From: Cyclobacteriaceae bacterium
Lineage (GTDB): Bacteria > Bacteroidota > Bacteroidia > Cytophagales > Cyclobacteriaceae
NCBI GenBank assembly: GCA_019638255.1
Contig: JAHBUD010000004.1
Location: 1-64,000 of the forward strand
Direction of reading: 5' to 3'
Length of the DNA stretch: 64,000 nucleotides
Below, one piece after another: positions 18,153 to 27,352 of this stretch. The notes under the pieces were generated by a model. The model searched no databases, was not told where the DNA came from, and saw only the letters and a list, made by a program, of their open reading frames with translations. A program made the translations under genes and the position numbers. Every line of letters starts with the position of its first letter. The first letter of the stretch is position 1.

Positions 18153-18902
18153 TTATTTCTTCTTATTACCGCCTCTACCAAAGTGGTAGCCTACCTGGAT
18201 CTGATATCGATAGCCGTATGCCCAAGTATCCATTTTTCCATTTGACGTCACTTCTCCAGTCTCGACCAATTCTTTGAATCCGGGAAATCGATCTATCAGG
18301 GCATCAATTAGCTGGCCGGCAATCTCATCCGGAACAATTGTAAAATTTCCATCAATTCCGATTTTAGCTTCATAGTGGGAAACCGAGGGACCAATAAAAA
18401 CAAGATCGATTGTCCAGCGGTTATTTAGTACAAACTGGTAGCCAAGTTGTACCCCGATGTTTCCAACATTCAAATCCATGGCAATCGACCCATTCTCAGG
18501 TGTTCCGTTATTATTCACTTCAATGTTGTGATCATTGCTGAACGTATGGTAAGTGAAATACGGACCTACGTACACTCCGCGTGGTGCCAAATACTTGTTT
18601 TCCTTTTTCAGATAAAACCGATAATCACCGCCAACTCGAAATCCTGAAGAATTAGCTTCTGATGTGACCAATATGTTTTGTCCGAATCTTGTAAAGGGTT
18701 GAAATTGTTGGAACCCTGCTGTAACTACAAATGATTGATTGGGCTTTGTAACACGTTCATAGGCAAGAACAATCGCATTCTTGTACCATAGGTGCGATGT
18801 GAGGTCTAGTTTAATGATATTTTTTCTTGAACTTTCGTGTTCTTGTTGGGCTAGCAAGTTAGCCGGAATAATGAGCAGCAACAATGGAATGAGGTGGCGC
18901 AT
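18153..18902 (-). CDS. Small outer-membrane beta-barrel protein (OmpW/PorT-like)
   Basis: This 249-residue protein has a signal peptide ending LLAQQ and eight-strand-like alternation (for example RVGGDYRFYLKKENKYLAPRGVYVGPYFTYHTF and NIGVQLGYQFVLNNRWTIDLVFIGPSV). Such small barrels are usually annotated DUF3575 or 'outer membrane beta-barrel'. The C-terminus RYQIQVGYHFGRGGNKKK carries a short basic tail after the last strand. No function can be assigned. It is followed on the same strand, 29 bases upstream in coordinate order, by the DUF202 gene, so the two may share a transcript. Confidence 0.7.
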   Translation of the reverse strand: MRHLIPLLLLIIPANLLAQQEHESSRKNIIKLDLTSHLWYKNAIVLAYERVTKPNQSFVVTAGFQQFQPFTRFGQNILVTSEANSSGFRVGGDYRFYLKKENKYLAPRGVYVGPYFTYHTFSNDHNIEVNNNGTPENGSIAMDLNVGNIGVQLGYQFVLNNRWTIDLVFIGPSVSHYEAKIGIDGNFTIVPDEIAGQLIDALIDRFPGFKELVETGEVTSNGKMDTWAYGYRYQIQVGYHFGRGGNKKK

Positions 18903-18931
18903 GTTGGTTATAGAGTCAATAGTTCAAAAGA

Positions 18932-19378
18932 TCATTTGATGAGTGCTCCATAAATCAAAAGCAATATAAGAACAAGAATGACGTATGCCTGAAGCAAGGC
19001 AAGGGTGAAGTACTTTTGTTCTGCATAGTGTTTAAGCAGGGTTATCGTTCGGTAATGACGGATGATGGCTAGTAATAAGCCAACCAGACCGGTAAGTAAC
19101 ATAACCATGCCTATTGATCGTGGTGATATAAAATCAAGCATCGGTGAATGATCCTGCTGCAAAGCCTGTACTTCAAGGAATTTAAACAAGGCAAAGCCAA
19201 AAGTCATCAATGTGGTGGCTGTCCTTGTTGCGGCCAGCAGGGTTCTTTCTTGCGATAAAATAGTCCTGTCGATGGTAAGTTGCTTGCGACCCGGGCCTTT
19301 CTTCTCTTTTTTTTCTTTCCTGTCAGATTGTTGTTCGGTTGGGGTGGCTAGAGGTTCTTGTTGTGTATCCATGGGCAA
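18932..19378 (-). CDS. DUF202 family inner-membrane protein
   Basis: The 148-residue product has a charged, low-complexity N-terminus (about 35 residues, TPTEQQSDRKEKKEKKGPG), then the DUF202 core: DRTILSQERTLLAATRTATTLMTFGFALFKF, followed by two further membrane helices (MVMLLTGLVGLLLAIIRHY and ALLQAYVILVLILLLIYGALI). The family, which includes YidH of Escherichia coli, sits in the cytoplasmic membrane and has no known function. The gene starts 76 bases after the efflux channel gene stop and is read in the same direction. Confidence 0.85.
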   Translation of the reverse strand: MPMDTQQEPLATPTEQQSDRKEKKEKKGPGRKQLTIDRTILSQERTLLAATRTATTLMTFGFALFKFLEVQALQQDHSPMLDFISPRSIGMVMLLTGLVGLLLAIIRHYRTITLLKHYAEQKYFTLALLQAYVILVLILLLIYGALIK

Positions 19379-19454
19379 AGCAAGTGTGTTGTAGTAGGTC
19401 GGTTTGAAATTTCAGACATCATCTTATACAAAGTAAGTGTTTTTTAGGGTACGG

Positions 19455-20831
19455 CTACCACCCTCCACCCAAAGCCTTGTACAAACGCACGGTCGATTTT
19501 AACTGGTTTTCCAACGCCACTGACTTCTCAAACTGTGAATTGTAATATTCGCGTTCTGCATCAAGTACCTGCAGGAAAGAAGTGTAACCGTTATCATACA
19601 ATGCCTTGGACAGCATGAGTGAACGACCTGTTGCATTCTCCTGGGTTTGTCGCGCGTTGAACTCATTGGTATAGGTGCGGATTTCTGCGAGTGATGTTTC
19701 CACTTCAGCAAAGGCAACCAATATCGTGCGCTCATACTGATAAGCAAACTGTTGCGCCTTGGCGCGCTCAGCGTCTACTCTCCGCTTATTCTGGTTAAAA
19801 CGGAAAATAGGCCCGGTTAACTGACCGGTTATCGAACCCAGAACAGCATCGCTGTTTAAAAGATTGGAAATATCCGGGCTGGCTACACCAAAAAAGGCAG
19901 CTAGGTTCAGCGAAGGAAAGCGCAGCGCCACAGCAATACCGACACGTTCAGTCTGAGCAATTAATTGCTGCTCAGATGAGCGTACATCGGGTCTGCGTTC
20001 CAGCAATTCAGAAGGTAATCCGCTAGGAATATCAAGGGGCAGTGTCTGTTGGTTGTTTTGAAGGCCGCGAACAATGGGAGAGTAGGGTTGACCTAATAAA
20101 ATATTGATGGCATTTTCAACAAGGATAATTGCACGTTCAAGGCTGTAGGTTTGCGCGAGTGCGGCTGCCGCAAGTTGTTCGGCTTGCAACTTATCCAACT
20201 CCGAGGTTTCTCCTTTTTCAAAACGCAAGGTGATGATGTGCAAATATTCTTTTCGTGTGTCATAGGTTCTGCGTGTAATCTCCAGGCGTTCGTCTAATCC
20301 ACGCAACTGAAAATAAAGTTCGGCAACCTGTGCCACTACGCTGATGTAAATCGATTTTCGGGTTTCATCCGTTGCTACAAGGTCAGCGTATGCAGCCCGG
20401 TTGGCATGACGCAACTTACCCCACAGGTCGATTTCCCAGGAAACATTCCCTAATAAGGCCATCGAATTTTGTGGAAAAGCAATCCCTGCCTGTTCCGAGA
20501 TATTTCGGAAATCAGAAGCGCGGCCACGGGCAGAGTAATCCAGGAATGGAAACATATTGGCTTGGTTGTAACCAAGAATGGCCTTGGCTTCATCTACACG
20601 CGCAATGGCTGTGCGAACATCCAGGTTGGAATCAACAGCAACGCGAATCAGTTTTTGAAGCATCGTATCCTGGTAAACATCCCACCACTTTATGTTGGTG
20701 ATGGAATCGGTTTTGGTTGTGGCCTGCGCATAGGCTTCGTTTTTCTTTACTTCCGGTCTGGAATATTTTGGGCCTACAGCACATCCTGCAAGAACCAGTA
20801 CGATGAACCCGGTGATGAATTTACTTTTCAT
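19455..20831 (-). CDS. RND efflux outer-membrane channel, OprM/NodT type lipoprotein
   Basis: The start at 20831 gives a lipoprotein signal (VLAGC, Cys17); longer in-frame starts run into the pump gene. The 458-residue protein has the duplicated TolC-like layout: an N-terminal YSRPEVKKNEAY, long alpha-helical stretches (VDSNLDVRTAIARVDEAKAIL...), the GxLxWxxDLWGKLR motif, and second-half RRPDVRSSEQQLIAQTERVGIA followed by ALRFPSLN. Such proteins form the trimeric exit duct of a tripartite efflux pump. Stop to start distance from the pump gene is a single base, so this is the third gene of a tight operon with the pump at 20833 and the adaptor at 24029. Confidence 0.93.
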   Translation of the reverse strand: MKSKFITGFIVLVLAGCAVGPKYSRPEVKKNEAYAQATTKTDSITNIKWWDVYQDTMLQKLIRVAVDSNLDVRTAIARVDEAKAILGYNQANMFPFLDYSARGRASDFRNISEQAGIAFPQNSMALLGNVSWEIDLWGKLRHANRAAYADLVATDETRKSIYISVVAQVAELYFQLRGLDERLEITRRTYDTRKEYLHIITLRFEKGETSELDKLQAEQLAAAALAQTYSLERAIILVENAINILLGQPYSPIVRGLQNNQQTLPLDIPSGLPSELLERRPDVRSSEQQLIAQTERVGIAVALRFPSLNLAAFFGVASPDISNLLNSDAVLGSITGQLTGPIFRFNQNKRRVDAERAKAQQFAYQYERTILVAFAEVETSLAEIRTYTNEFNARQTQENATGRSLMLSKALYDNGYTSFLQVLDAEREYYNSQFEKSVALENQLKSTVRLYKALGGGW

Positions 20832-20832
20832 A

Positions 20833-23800
20833 TTAATGAGCCGGTTCAGAAGGTGAAACATTGGAGTTCGATGAATTACCTGTGGGGGTTGTTTTCTTCG
20901 CCCCGATGCTTTCAATCAACACGAACAAGCCGGGCACAACAATTACCCCAATGATGGTGGCGATTAGTGTTCCGCTGAAAACGGCCATGCCCATTACTTT
21001 ACGTGCTTCCGCACCGGCACCCGATGCAGTAAGCAATGGAACTACACCCAGCATGAAGGCGAATGATGTCATCAGGATGGGACGGAGGCGAAGCTTGGCC
21101 GCTTCCAATGCTGCTTCAAAAAGTGGTTTTCCTTGTTCCTCATGTAGCATCTTGGCAAACTCTACAATCAGAATTGCATTCTTCGCAGTAAGACCAATTA
21201 GCATGACAAGTCCGATTTGGGCAAATACATTATTAACATAACTCGGACTCCACAATCCGCCAACCCACAGGCCCAAGAAAGCGCCAAAAATAGCGGCAGG
21301 TACACCCAGTAAAACCGAGAACGGAAGTTTCCAGCTTTCATATTGGGCAGCCAAAATCAGGAACACAAAGATCAAGGCCATAAGAAACATTGTTCCACCG
21401 GTACCCTCTGCTGCTTTCTCCTGATAACTCATGTTACTCCAGGCAATGCCGAGTTCTTTTGGCAAGCCTGCCGCCACTTCTTCAAGTGCATTCAGTGCAT
21501 CTGCAGAGCTGTAGCCTTCAGCCGGTGCTCCCGAAATTTCGGCAGCACGATACATGTTGAAGCGGTTGGTATAGGAAGGTCCTGTAATATCTTCTACCGT
21601 GGCCAGCGTATTTAGCGGAACGATTTCTCCTGACTTACTGCGTACATAGTAGCGTGCAAGATCATCCGGACTGAGCCGGTCTTCTGCTTCGGCCTGAACA
21701 AAAACCTTGTACTGCCTTCCGAACCGGTTGAAGTCATTGATATAACTGCTGCCAAGATATGTTGAAATAGTACTGGTGATTTCATTCTGATCGACACCAA
21801 GTTTCTCTGCTTTATCGTAGTCGATAACAATTTGTTTTTGGGGCACATTCGATCGGTACAATGTGAATGCGTTCGCGATCTCTGGTCGTTTCTTAACCTC
21901 GGCAACAAAGTTACGCGCCTGCTCATCCAAAAACTGAGGTGTGTTACCGGAACGATCAAGGAGTTGCAACGTAAAACCGGCAGAAGTACCCAGACCTTCT
22001 ATCGGAGGAGGGCCAAAGGCAATGGCGGTAGCATCGGAAATCGTACTCCGGAAGGCCTGGTTTGTCTGCTGAATTAATTGCTTTGCTGTTTTCTCCCGCT
22101 CGTCCCAGGGCTCTAAGGAAATAAATACAAAGGCGTTGTTGGTAGCATAGGATTGTGTGAGCATGCTATACCCAACTACCATGGTGGAGTAAGCAACTCC
22201 CTCAGTATTGTTAATAATATTCTCAATTTTTCTCGCCACTTCATCGGTGCGTTCCAATGACGCAGCATCCGGAAGCTGAATATTTACTAAGTAGTAGCCT
22301 TCATCTTCTTCCGGCACAAAACCGCCAGGAATGTTTTTACCTAAGATTCCGGTTACACCAAGCACTACCCCAATAATAATAATGGAGCGAACAGATTTCT
22401 TTGCAACGATGCCGGCAACGCCTGTATACCCTAAGGTGAATTTATCAAACATACGGTTGAAGGCATCGAAAAATCGTTGCAGCAATCCCGTTGATTTTTT
22501 CTTTGGCTTTAACAGAATTGCACTCAGTGCAGGGCTTAACGTTAAAGCATTGAATGCAGAAAACAATACGGAGATAGCAATGGTAATGGCAAACTGCTGA
22601 TACAATCTTCCGGTAATGCCTCCTGCAAAAGCAACAGGCACAAACACCGCAGCAAGAATTAACGCAATGGCTATTACTGGTCCACCTACTTCCTTCATGG
22701 CCTTCTTCGTGGCTTCTTTCGGATTCATGCCATGTTCAATGTTATGCATTACTGCTTCTACCACCACAATGGCATCATCAACTACAAGACCAATCGCCAA
22801 TACTAATCCTAACAAGGACAATACATTTACAGAGAAACCCAGCAAAGGAAAAATGATAAATGTTCCTATCAGGGAAACGGGTACCGTTAATAATGGGATA
22901 AGCGTAGCGCGCCAGTCTTGTAAAAAGAGAAACACAACCAGAATAACGAGCACCACAGCTTCAAAAAGTGTATGAATAATTTCTTCGATACCAACAGAAA
23001 CCGCCCGGGTAGTATTTAATGAAATATCATAGTTTAAGTCCTCGGGAAAAAGAGTTTTTAAATCCGTCATAGCATTCTCCACACTGGCGGCAACGTCCAA
23101 CGCGTTTGAACCAGGCATTTGAAAGACCACAATCGAGGCTGCCGGCTTTTTATTAAGGCGACTAAAGGAGTTGTAATTTTCTATGCCCAATTCCAGCCGG
23201 GCAATGTCTTTCAGGCGAACAATGGAGCCCTTCTCATCGGATTTCACAATGATGTTACCAAATTCTTCCTCTGTTATGAGACGTTCTTGCAACAATACAC
23301 TGTATGTATACTCTACGCCTTTAGGCGCGGGCGCGGCACCAAATTTTCCACCGGGAGCAATGGCGTTTTGCTTTTTCACAGCATTCATCACATCGGTCAC
23401 GGTAAGGTTAAGCTTGGTTAGCTGATCAGGACTTAACCAGATGCGCATGGAATAATCCGCCCCGCCAAACAAGGTAACATCGCCCACACCTTTCAAACGC
23501 TTCAACTGATCAACAATGTTTATGTTGGCGTAGTTGTTCAGAAATACTCCATCATAGGTTTCATTGGGTGACGACAGTGATACCAGCATCATGGGAAATA
23601 CCAATGATTTTTTTGTGGTCACACCAAACGCTTTTACCTCATTGGGCATTTTAGCGCTGGCCTGCGACACTCGGTTTTGTGTAAGCATGTTCGAATTGTC
23701 GAGATCGACACCAACCTCAAAGGAAACCTGCAACGTAAGCGATCCATCAGCAGCATTGATGGATTTCATGTAAAGCATGTTTTCTACGCCATTCACCTGC

Positions 23801-24000
23801 TGCTCAATAGGTGTGGCCACGGCCTGTTCAACGTTTACCGCATTGGCTCCATTAAACAATGTAGTCACCTGAATCATGGGGGGGGTGATTTCAGGATATT
23901 TAGAGATGGGAATACTCCGTAAGGTAATTAACCCCATAATCACCATCAGGATGGAAATCACCATCGCAACAATGGGCCTTCGTATAAAAAATTCACTCAT
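20833..24000 (-). CDS. RND multidrug efflux transporter, inner-membrane pump (HAE1/AcrB type)
   Basis: 1055 residues, full length for an AcrB-type pump. It has the starting helix MSEFFIRRPIVAMVISILMVIMGLI, two large periplasmic loops, and the transmembrane relay residues in GLVVDDAIVVVEAVMHNIE (about 400-420). The second half repeats the layout with AILIVEFAKMLHEEQGK near 935. Proton-driven drug or detergent export through the trimer is expected. The spectrum is unknown. The coding strand contains a run of eight C (codons T39-P40-P41), so slippage there would cut the protein to about 45 residues. It is the middle gene of adaptor, pump, channel; upstream spacing to the adaptor is 28 bases. Confidence 0.95.
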   Translation of the reverse strand: MSEFFIRRPIVAMVISILMVIMGLITLRSIPISKYPEITPPMIQVTTLFNGANAVNVEQAVATPIEQQVNGVENMLYMKSINAADGSLTLQVSFEVGVDLDNSNMLTQNRVSQASAKMPNEVKAFGVTTKKSLVFPMMLVSLSSPNETYDGVFLNNYANINIVDQLKRLKGVGDVTLFGGADYSMRIWLSPDQLTKLNLTVTDVMNAVKKQNAIAPGGKFGAAPAPKGVEYTYSVLLQERLITEEEFGNIIVKSDEKGSIVRLKDIARLELGIENYNSFSRLNKKPAASIVVFQMPGSNALDVAASVENAMTDLKTLFPEDLNYDISLNTTRAVSVGIEEIIHTLFEAVVLVILVVFLFLQDWRATLIPLLTVPVSLIGTFIIFPLLGFSVNVLSLLGLVLAIGLVVDDAIVVVEAVMHNIEHGMNPKEATKKAMKEVGGPVIAIALILAAVFVPVAFAGGITGRLYQQFAITIAISVLFSAFNALTLSPALSAILLKPKKKSTGLLQRFFDAFNRMFDKFTLGYTGVAGIVAKKSVRSIIIIGVVLGVTGILGKNIPGGFVPEEDEGYYLVNIQLPDAASLERTDEVARKIENIINNTEGVAYSTMVVGYSMLTQSYATNNAFVFISLEPWDEREKTAKQLIQQTNQAFRSTISDATAIAFGPPPIEGLGTSAGFTLQLLDRSGNTPQFLDEQARNFVAEVKKRPEIANAFTLYRSNVPQKQIVIDYDKAEKLGVDQNEITSTISTYLGSSYINDFNRFGRQYKVFVQAEAEDRLSPDDLARYYVRSKSGEIVPLNTLATVEDITGPSYTNRFNMYRAAEISGAPAEGYSSADALNALEEVAAGLPKELGIAWSNMSYQEKAAEGTGGTMFLMALIFVFLILAAQYESWKLPFSVLLGVPAAIFGAFLGLWVGGLWSPSYVNNVFAQIGLVMLIGLTAKNAILIVEFAKMLHEEQGKPLFEAALEAAKLRLRPILMTSFAFMLGVVPLLTASGAGAEARKVMGMAVFSGTLIATIIGVIVVPGLFVLIESIGAKKTTPTGNSSNSNVSPSEPAH

Positions 24001-24028
24001 AAGATTCTGAGAAGTTCAGTTATTGAGA

Positions 24029-25168
24029 TTATTGTTGCGTTGCTTCAGGCCATTTCTGCTCGATGACTTCAATTTTTGTGCTCGGTGTAAGACTTGCCGT
24101 GCCCACAATGGCTACACGGTCACCGGCTTTGAGTCCTTTTTTGATGATCCATCCATCACCGGCTTTGGGTCCCGGCTCAACCGATATTGCTTTGAGTGTA
24201 CTGGAATCGGTAACCATGTATACTTGCGACAAGTGCTGCAACTGAAATACTGCACGTTGGGGGATCATCACCGCATCGGTAACGGTACTTAACAATATTC
24301 GAGTCTTAACAAACAAGCCTGGCCGTAGCAATCCTTTGGGATTCGGGAAGGAGGCTTCAATGGTAAGTGTTCCGGTTTTAGGATCGATCTCACGATCGGC
24401 AAAGTTGATCTCTCCTTTCTCTGGAAAGATGGATCCATCTGCCAGGACGAGTTGAACATTCTTTCTCGCGGATGACAACTCTTCCTGAGTCATCTTAGCA
24501 ATACGTAAGTATTCGCGCTCGCTGATCTGAAAGCGTACACGTACGCCATCAACACTGGAGATTGTTGTTAGCACAGAAGTACCGCCCACCCGACTTACAA
24601 AATCGCCAACCCGTACATTCGATATGCCCACAATTCCATCAAACGGTGCATACACCCGCGTATAACCAAGCTCCACCTTTGCATTTTGAAGTGAGGCTTC
24701 TGTGGCACTTACATGCGCCTTTGCGGCCTCATAGGAAGCGACTGCATTATCAAGGTCTTTTTGGCTCAAGGCATTCAATTCAGTCAATGGACGTACCCGG
24801 TTGAGTTCATTTTCCGATCGTACCAATTCTGTTTTGGCACGCGTCAACTCACTGGCCTGTCGGTCTACCCGGTTCTTGTATTCAATGTCATCAATAACAT
24901 ATAGTAGGGCACCTTTTTTCACGGCCGATCCTTCTTTAAAATTCATGGAGGTTATCCAGCCTTCTACGCGGGATCGTATGTCCACATCGGCTTGACCGTA
25001 GACCTGTGCTACAAAATCTTCATAGAGTGGAACATCGCTTTGAACCGCCTTGACCACATTTACTTGAACGGGAGGCATAACGACCTCCGCCTTTTGGGAG
25101 CAGCTGAAAACTACAAAGGAGAAAATCCAGCCTGCTGGCAGTACTTTCTTAAGCAGGGTTAAATGCAT
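24029..25168 (-). CDS. RND efflux periplasmic adaptor subunit (MFP)
   Basis: The 379-residue lipoprotein (FSC, Cys23) shows the standard adaptor order: barrel-sandwich half with DIRSRVEGWITSMNFKEGSAVKKGALLYVID, a helical hairpin with RASELTRAKTELVRSENELNRV, the second lipoyl half with VYAPFDGIVGISNVRVGDFVS, then a beta-barrel and membrane-proximal domain. It links pump and outer-membrane channel. It is the first gene of the operon, and the leader of 233 bases to the divergent gene at 25402 probably holds the promoter. No local regulator gene lies beside it. Confidence 0.94.
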   Translation of the reverse strand: MHLTLLKKVLPAGWIFSFVVFSCSQKAEVVMPPVQVNVVKAVQSDVPLYEDFVAQVYGQADVDIRSRVEGWITSMNFKEGSAVKKGALLYVIDDIEYKNRVDRQASELTRAKTELVRSENELNRVRPLTELNALSQKDLDNAVASYEAAKAHVSATEASLQNAKVELGYTRVYAPFDGIVGISNVRVGDFVSRVGGTSVLTTISSVDGVRVRFQISEREYLRIAKMTQEELSSARKNVQLVLADGSIFPEKGEINFADREIDPKTGTLTIEASFPNPKGLLRPGLFVKTRILLSTVTDAVMIPQRAVFQLQHLSQVYMVTDSSTLKAISVEPGPKAGDGWIIKKGLKAGDRVAIVGTASLTPSTKIEVIEQKWPEATQQ

Positions 25169-25401
25169 AGCGAAATCTTGATTTGAGGGAGAAAGTTAGT
25201 GAGTTTGACAGCAAATAAAACAGGCTTTACCTATTATATAAAGAATTTGACTTTTATCACGTACCTAAGTATGGCAGGGATCAATTAAGTAGATTTTGCC
25301 TACCAAATGAGGGATACGATAAAACGAGGCTGAAAAGTTTGTATCCTTTGCCTTTATGGAATGAAAAATGATTTATCTTAGCCAGACTAAATTCTACGAA
25401 C

Positions 25402-25881
25402 ATGAAACTATTACTTACTTTATTTATCAGCATTTTATCAATAAGTGCATTTGCTCAGGCAAAGCAGCCAACCCCAGCACCCAGCCAGGATTGCTTTCGC
25501 GATTGGTTTTCCTTGTTTAATGAAAGGGGAGCAAACCCGGTAGCCGATGGGACCCATGACGTGATCATTACGCTAAGACATGGCAGCTATTCCGAATGTT
25601 TTATGGGTCGTATTGCCGTTAGCGGTGGCAAACTAACTGGGAAGCTTGAGGTTCAAAAGGTTGATGGAAGTTATCAAGAATTTGATAAGAAGGTAAGTTT
25701 TGCATTTCAGAATGCAGAAGGAACTTTAAAAGAAGAAATGCGGGAAGTATCCAACGGTATGAGTGCTTCGGCTTCATTAACGGATGGCGAATTGATTCGA
25801 CTATTCTTTTACAAATCACTGGCCGATAAACCAAAAGCAAATAAGAAAGCTCCGGCACCATCAGCATTGATCAAGAACTAA
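25402..25881 (+). CDS. Exported hypothetical protein
   Basis: 159 residues with a signal peptide (SAFAQ). The mature part starts with a Pro-rich stretch, then CFRDWFSLFNERGANPVADGTHDVIITLRHGSYSECFMGRIAVSGGKL, two cysteines about 37 residues apart that could pair in the periplasm, and a K/P-rich tail. I recognise no family. The gene is monocistronic: a promoter region shared with the divergent efflux operon precedes it, and a strong terminator follows 20 bases after its stop. Confidence 0.7.
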   Translation: MKLLLTLFISILSISAFAQAKQPTPAPSQDCFRDWFSLFNERGANPVADGTHDVIITLRHGSYSECFMGRIAVSGGKLTGKLEVQKVDGSYQEFDKKVSFAFQNAEGTLKEEMREVSNGMSASASLTDGELIRLFFYKSLADKPKANKKAPAPSALIKN

Positions 25882-25901
25882 AAGCATTAAGCAAGAGTTA
25901 T

Positions 25902-25931
25902 AAGGCCGCCTTAACTGGTGGCCTTTTTTTT
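25902..25931 (+). terminator. Rho-independent terminator
   Basis: AAGGCCGCC / GGTGGCCTT form a 9-bp stem (one G-T pair) around a six-base loop and lead into eight T. It ends the gene at 25402-25881; the facing gene's stop codon overlaps its T run. Confidence 0.88.
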
Positions 25932-27204
25932 ACTGTGCTGCCAAGGCTTTGATTTCGTCTTCAAATTCGATGAAGCGATTGAGGTAAATATTTTCCAGCT
26001 TAATGTTTGAAACAAATGCTGAATAGGCGAGTAGTGCGGAAAGCCTTCTCAGATCGGATGCCCATGTAGGCATATAAGCCGGTGGCTTTAACCAACCACT
26101 ATCAAAGTGTTCTTGAAGCTGAATGGCATCACCCATGGTCAGTCGGCCGGCAAAAAGATTTCGCACCAGGTTGGGTTTATTATCCCGGATGGCTAGCCTT
26201 AGAAAGGTATGCACCTCAAACAACCCTTGCAGGTATACAGCATCTTTGGTAAATACTATTTTATCTTTTACTGAACCACCCCTGAAAATGCGCTGAGCCG
26301 ATCGAACGGACTCAATTTCTGATTGACCTGCATCAAGAAAAAATTTAAACAGATCAATGAAGTCAGCGCCATCCAGCGCCATCTTCACAGCAATTACCCG
26401 CAGGGCAATTCTTCGCAATCGGTTAAGGTCAATGGCATTGGTTACTAACTCGGCCATTACTGCTATGCCTTCCTGTGTGCGGGTGGTGCGCGGTGCACCA
26501 AGGCCAAGCGATTTCAGATTTTCCTGTTTCTTTCCGTTCAATTGGGTGGCAGTATGAACATAAGCCTCATGATACAAAAGTTGATCTTTATCCAGTTGAG
26601 AGAAAACTGTACTGCCGCGTACGCGTATACGGGTAGCTCCTGCCAATGCTTTTGATGCCATGTTATTGTCGATGATCACTTCCACTACATCGCGATCAAA
26701 AAATTCATCAACTTCTGATTTCAACCATCCTGCAAAATCTTTAGCAGAAATATCAAACTCTGTTTGTTGCATGTGATGGTTACCCAGCAAGTCATCAGTC
26801 ACCTTCAAAAAGAAGTTAGCGGCATCAATGGCCGTTACCCCCTGTGTTTTGTAAACCATATCCGGGCGTCCATAAATTTTGGTGGAGTACCGGGTAAATT
26901 CCGTTGTGCCAATGCCGCGAAGCATACGACCGGCATTGGCATAGCTCCCGGCCGTTTCGGAAATAAATTTTTCAACCGGATTTTCAATATCGCACTGACG
27001 GGAAATGGAATCTAATATTTCGATGTTGGCCATTACATCGGGTATGGCTAGGGAAATGGTTGGAAGTTCAGGTTTTCCTTTCGTCCAACTCAGTAAAAAC
27101 TTTTCCTCGGCATCAACTGGCCATGCCAGCGCATTGAGCACTTTAATTTTTCGCGAAGCCTTTATGAGGGCATCATCGAGCTTTTGAATTTTTTGTTGAT
27201 TCAT
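25930..27204 (-). CDS. QEGLA-motif putative metallopeptidase (DUF1704 / flavohemoglobin expression-modulating family)
   Basis: This 424-residue protein carries no signal peptide, so it is cytosolic. It has H212-E-A-Y-V-H217, an HExxxH zinc motif, and the family signature TRTQEGIAVMAE with E245 thirty-odd residues on, as third ligand. The family is annotated 'flavohemoglobin expression-modulating QEGLA motif protein', DUF1704. The human relative MATCAP (KIAA0895L) was shown to be a tubulin tyrosine carboxypeptidase with the same HExxxH...E arrangement. By this likeness the bacterial protein should be a zinc carboxypeptidase, but the substrate is unknown and that transfer is inference. It converges on the exported protein gene at 25402. 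Confidence 0.85.
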   Translation of the reverse strand: MNQQKIQKLDDALIKASRKIKVLNALAWPVDAEEKFLLSWTKGKPELPTISLAIPDVMANIEILDSISRQCDIENPVEKFISETAGSYANAGRMLRGIGTTEFTRYSTKIYGRPDMVYKTQGVTAIDAANFFLKVTDDLLGNHHMQQTEFDISAKDFAGWLKSEVDEFFDRDVVEVIIDNNMASKALAGATRIRVRGSTVFSQLDKDQLLYHEAYVHTATQLNGKKQENLKSLGLGAPRTTRTQEGIAVMAELVTNAIDLNRLRRIALRVIAVKMALDGADFIDLFKFFLDAGQSEIESVRSAQRIFRGGSVKDKIVFTKDAVYLQGLFEVHTFLRLAIRDNKPNLVRNLFAGRLTMGDAIQLQEHFDSGWLKPPAYMPTWASDLRRLSALLAYSAFVSNIKLENIYLNRFIEFEDEIKALAAQ

Positions 27205-27352
27205 ATCAGGGAAGAATTTTCAGGGCGATATAAAATTAGTACATTAAACTGGACGTGGACTATATATATTCCTGTTAAATAAAGTTGTCTTACATATATT
27301 AGCCTGCCTTTTCCCTAATTCCTAACCCCAAGAACTTGGCAAACCCCCGATA

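Noticed and set aside
20832..20915. Extended N-terminus for the efflux channel gene
   Set aside because: It would overlap the pump gene and hide the lipoprotein signal that starts at 20831.
20372..20954. Rightward frames of 109 and 161 codons opposite the efflux channel and pump genes
   Set aside because: Both overlap strongly supported genes and show no domain or signal peptide.
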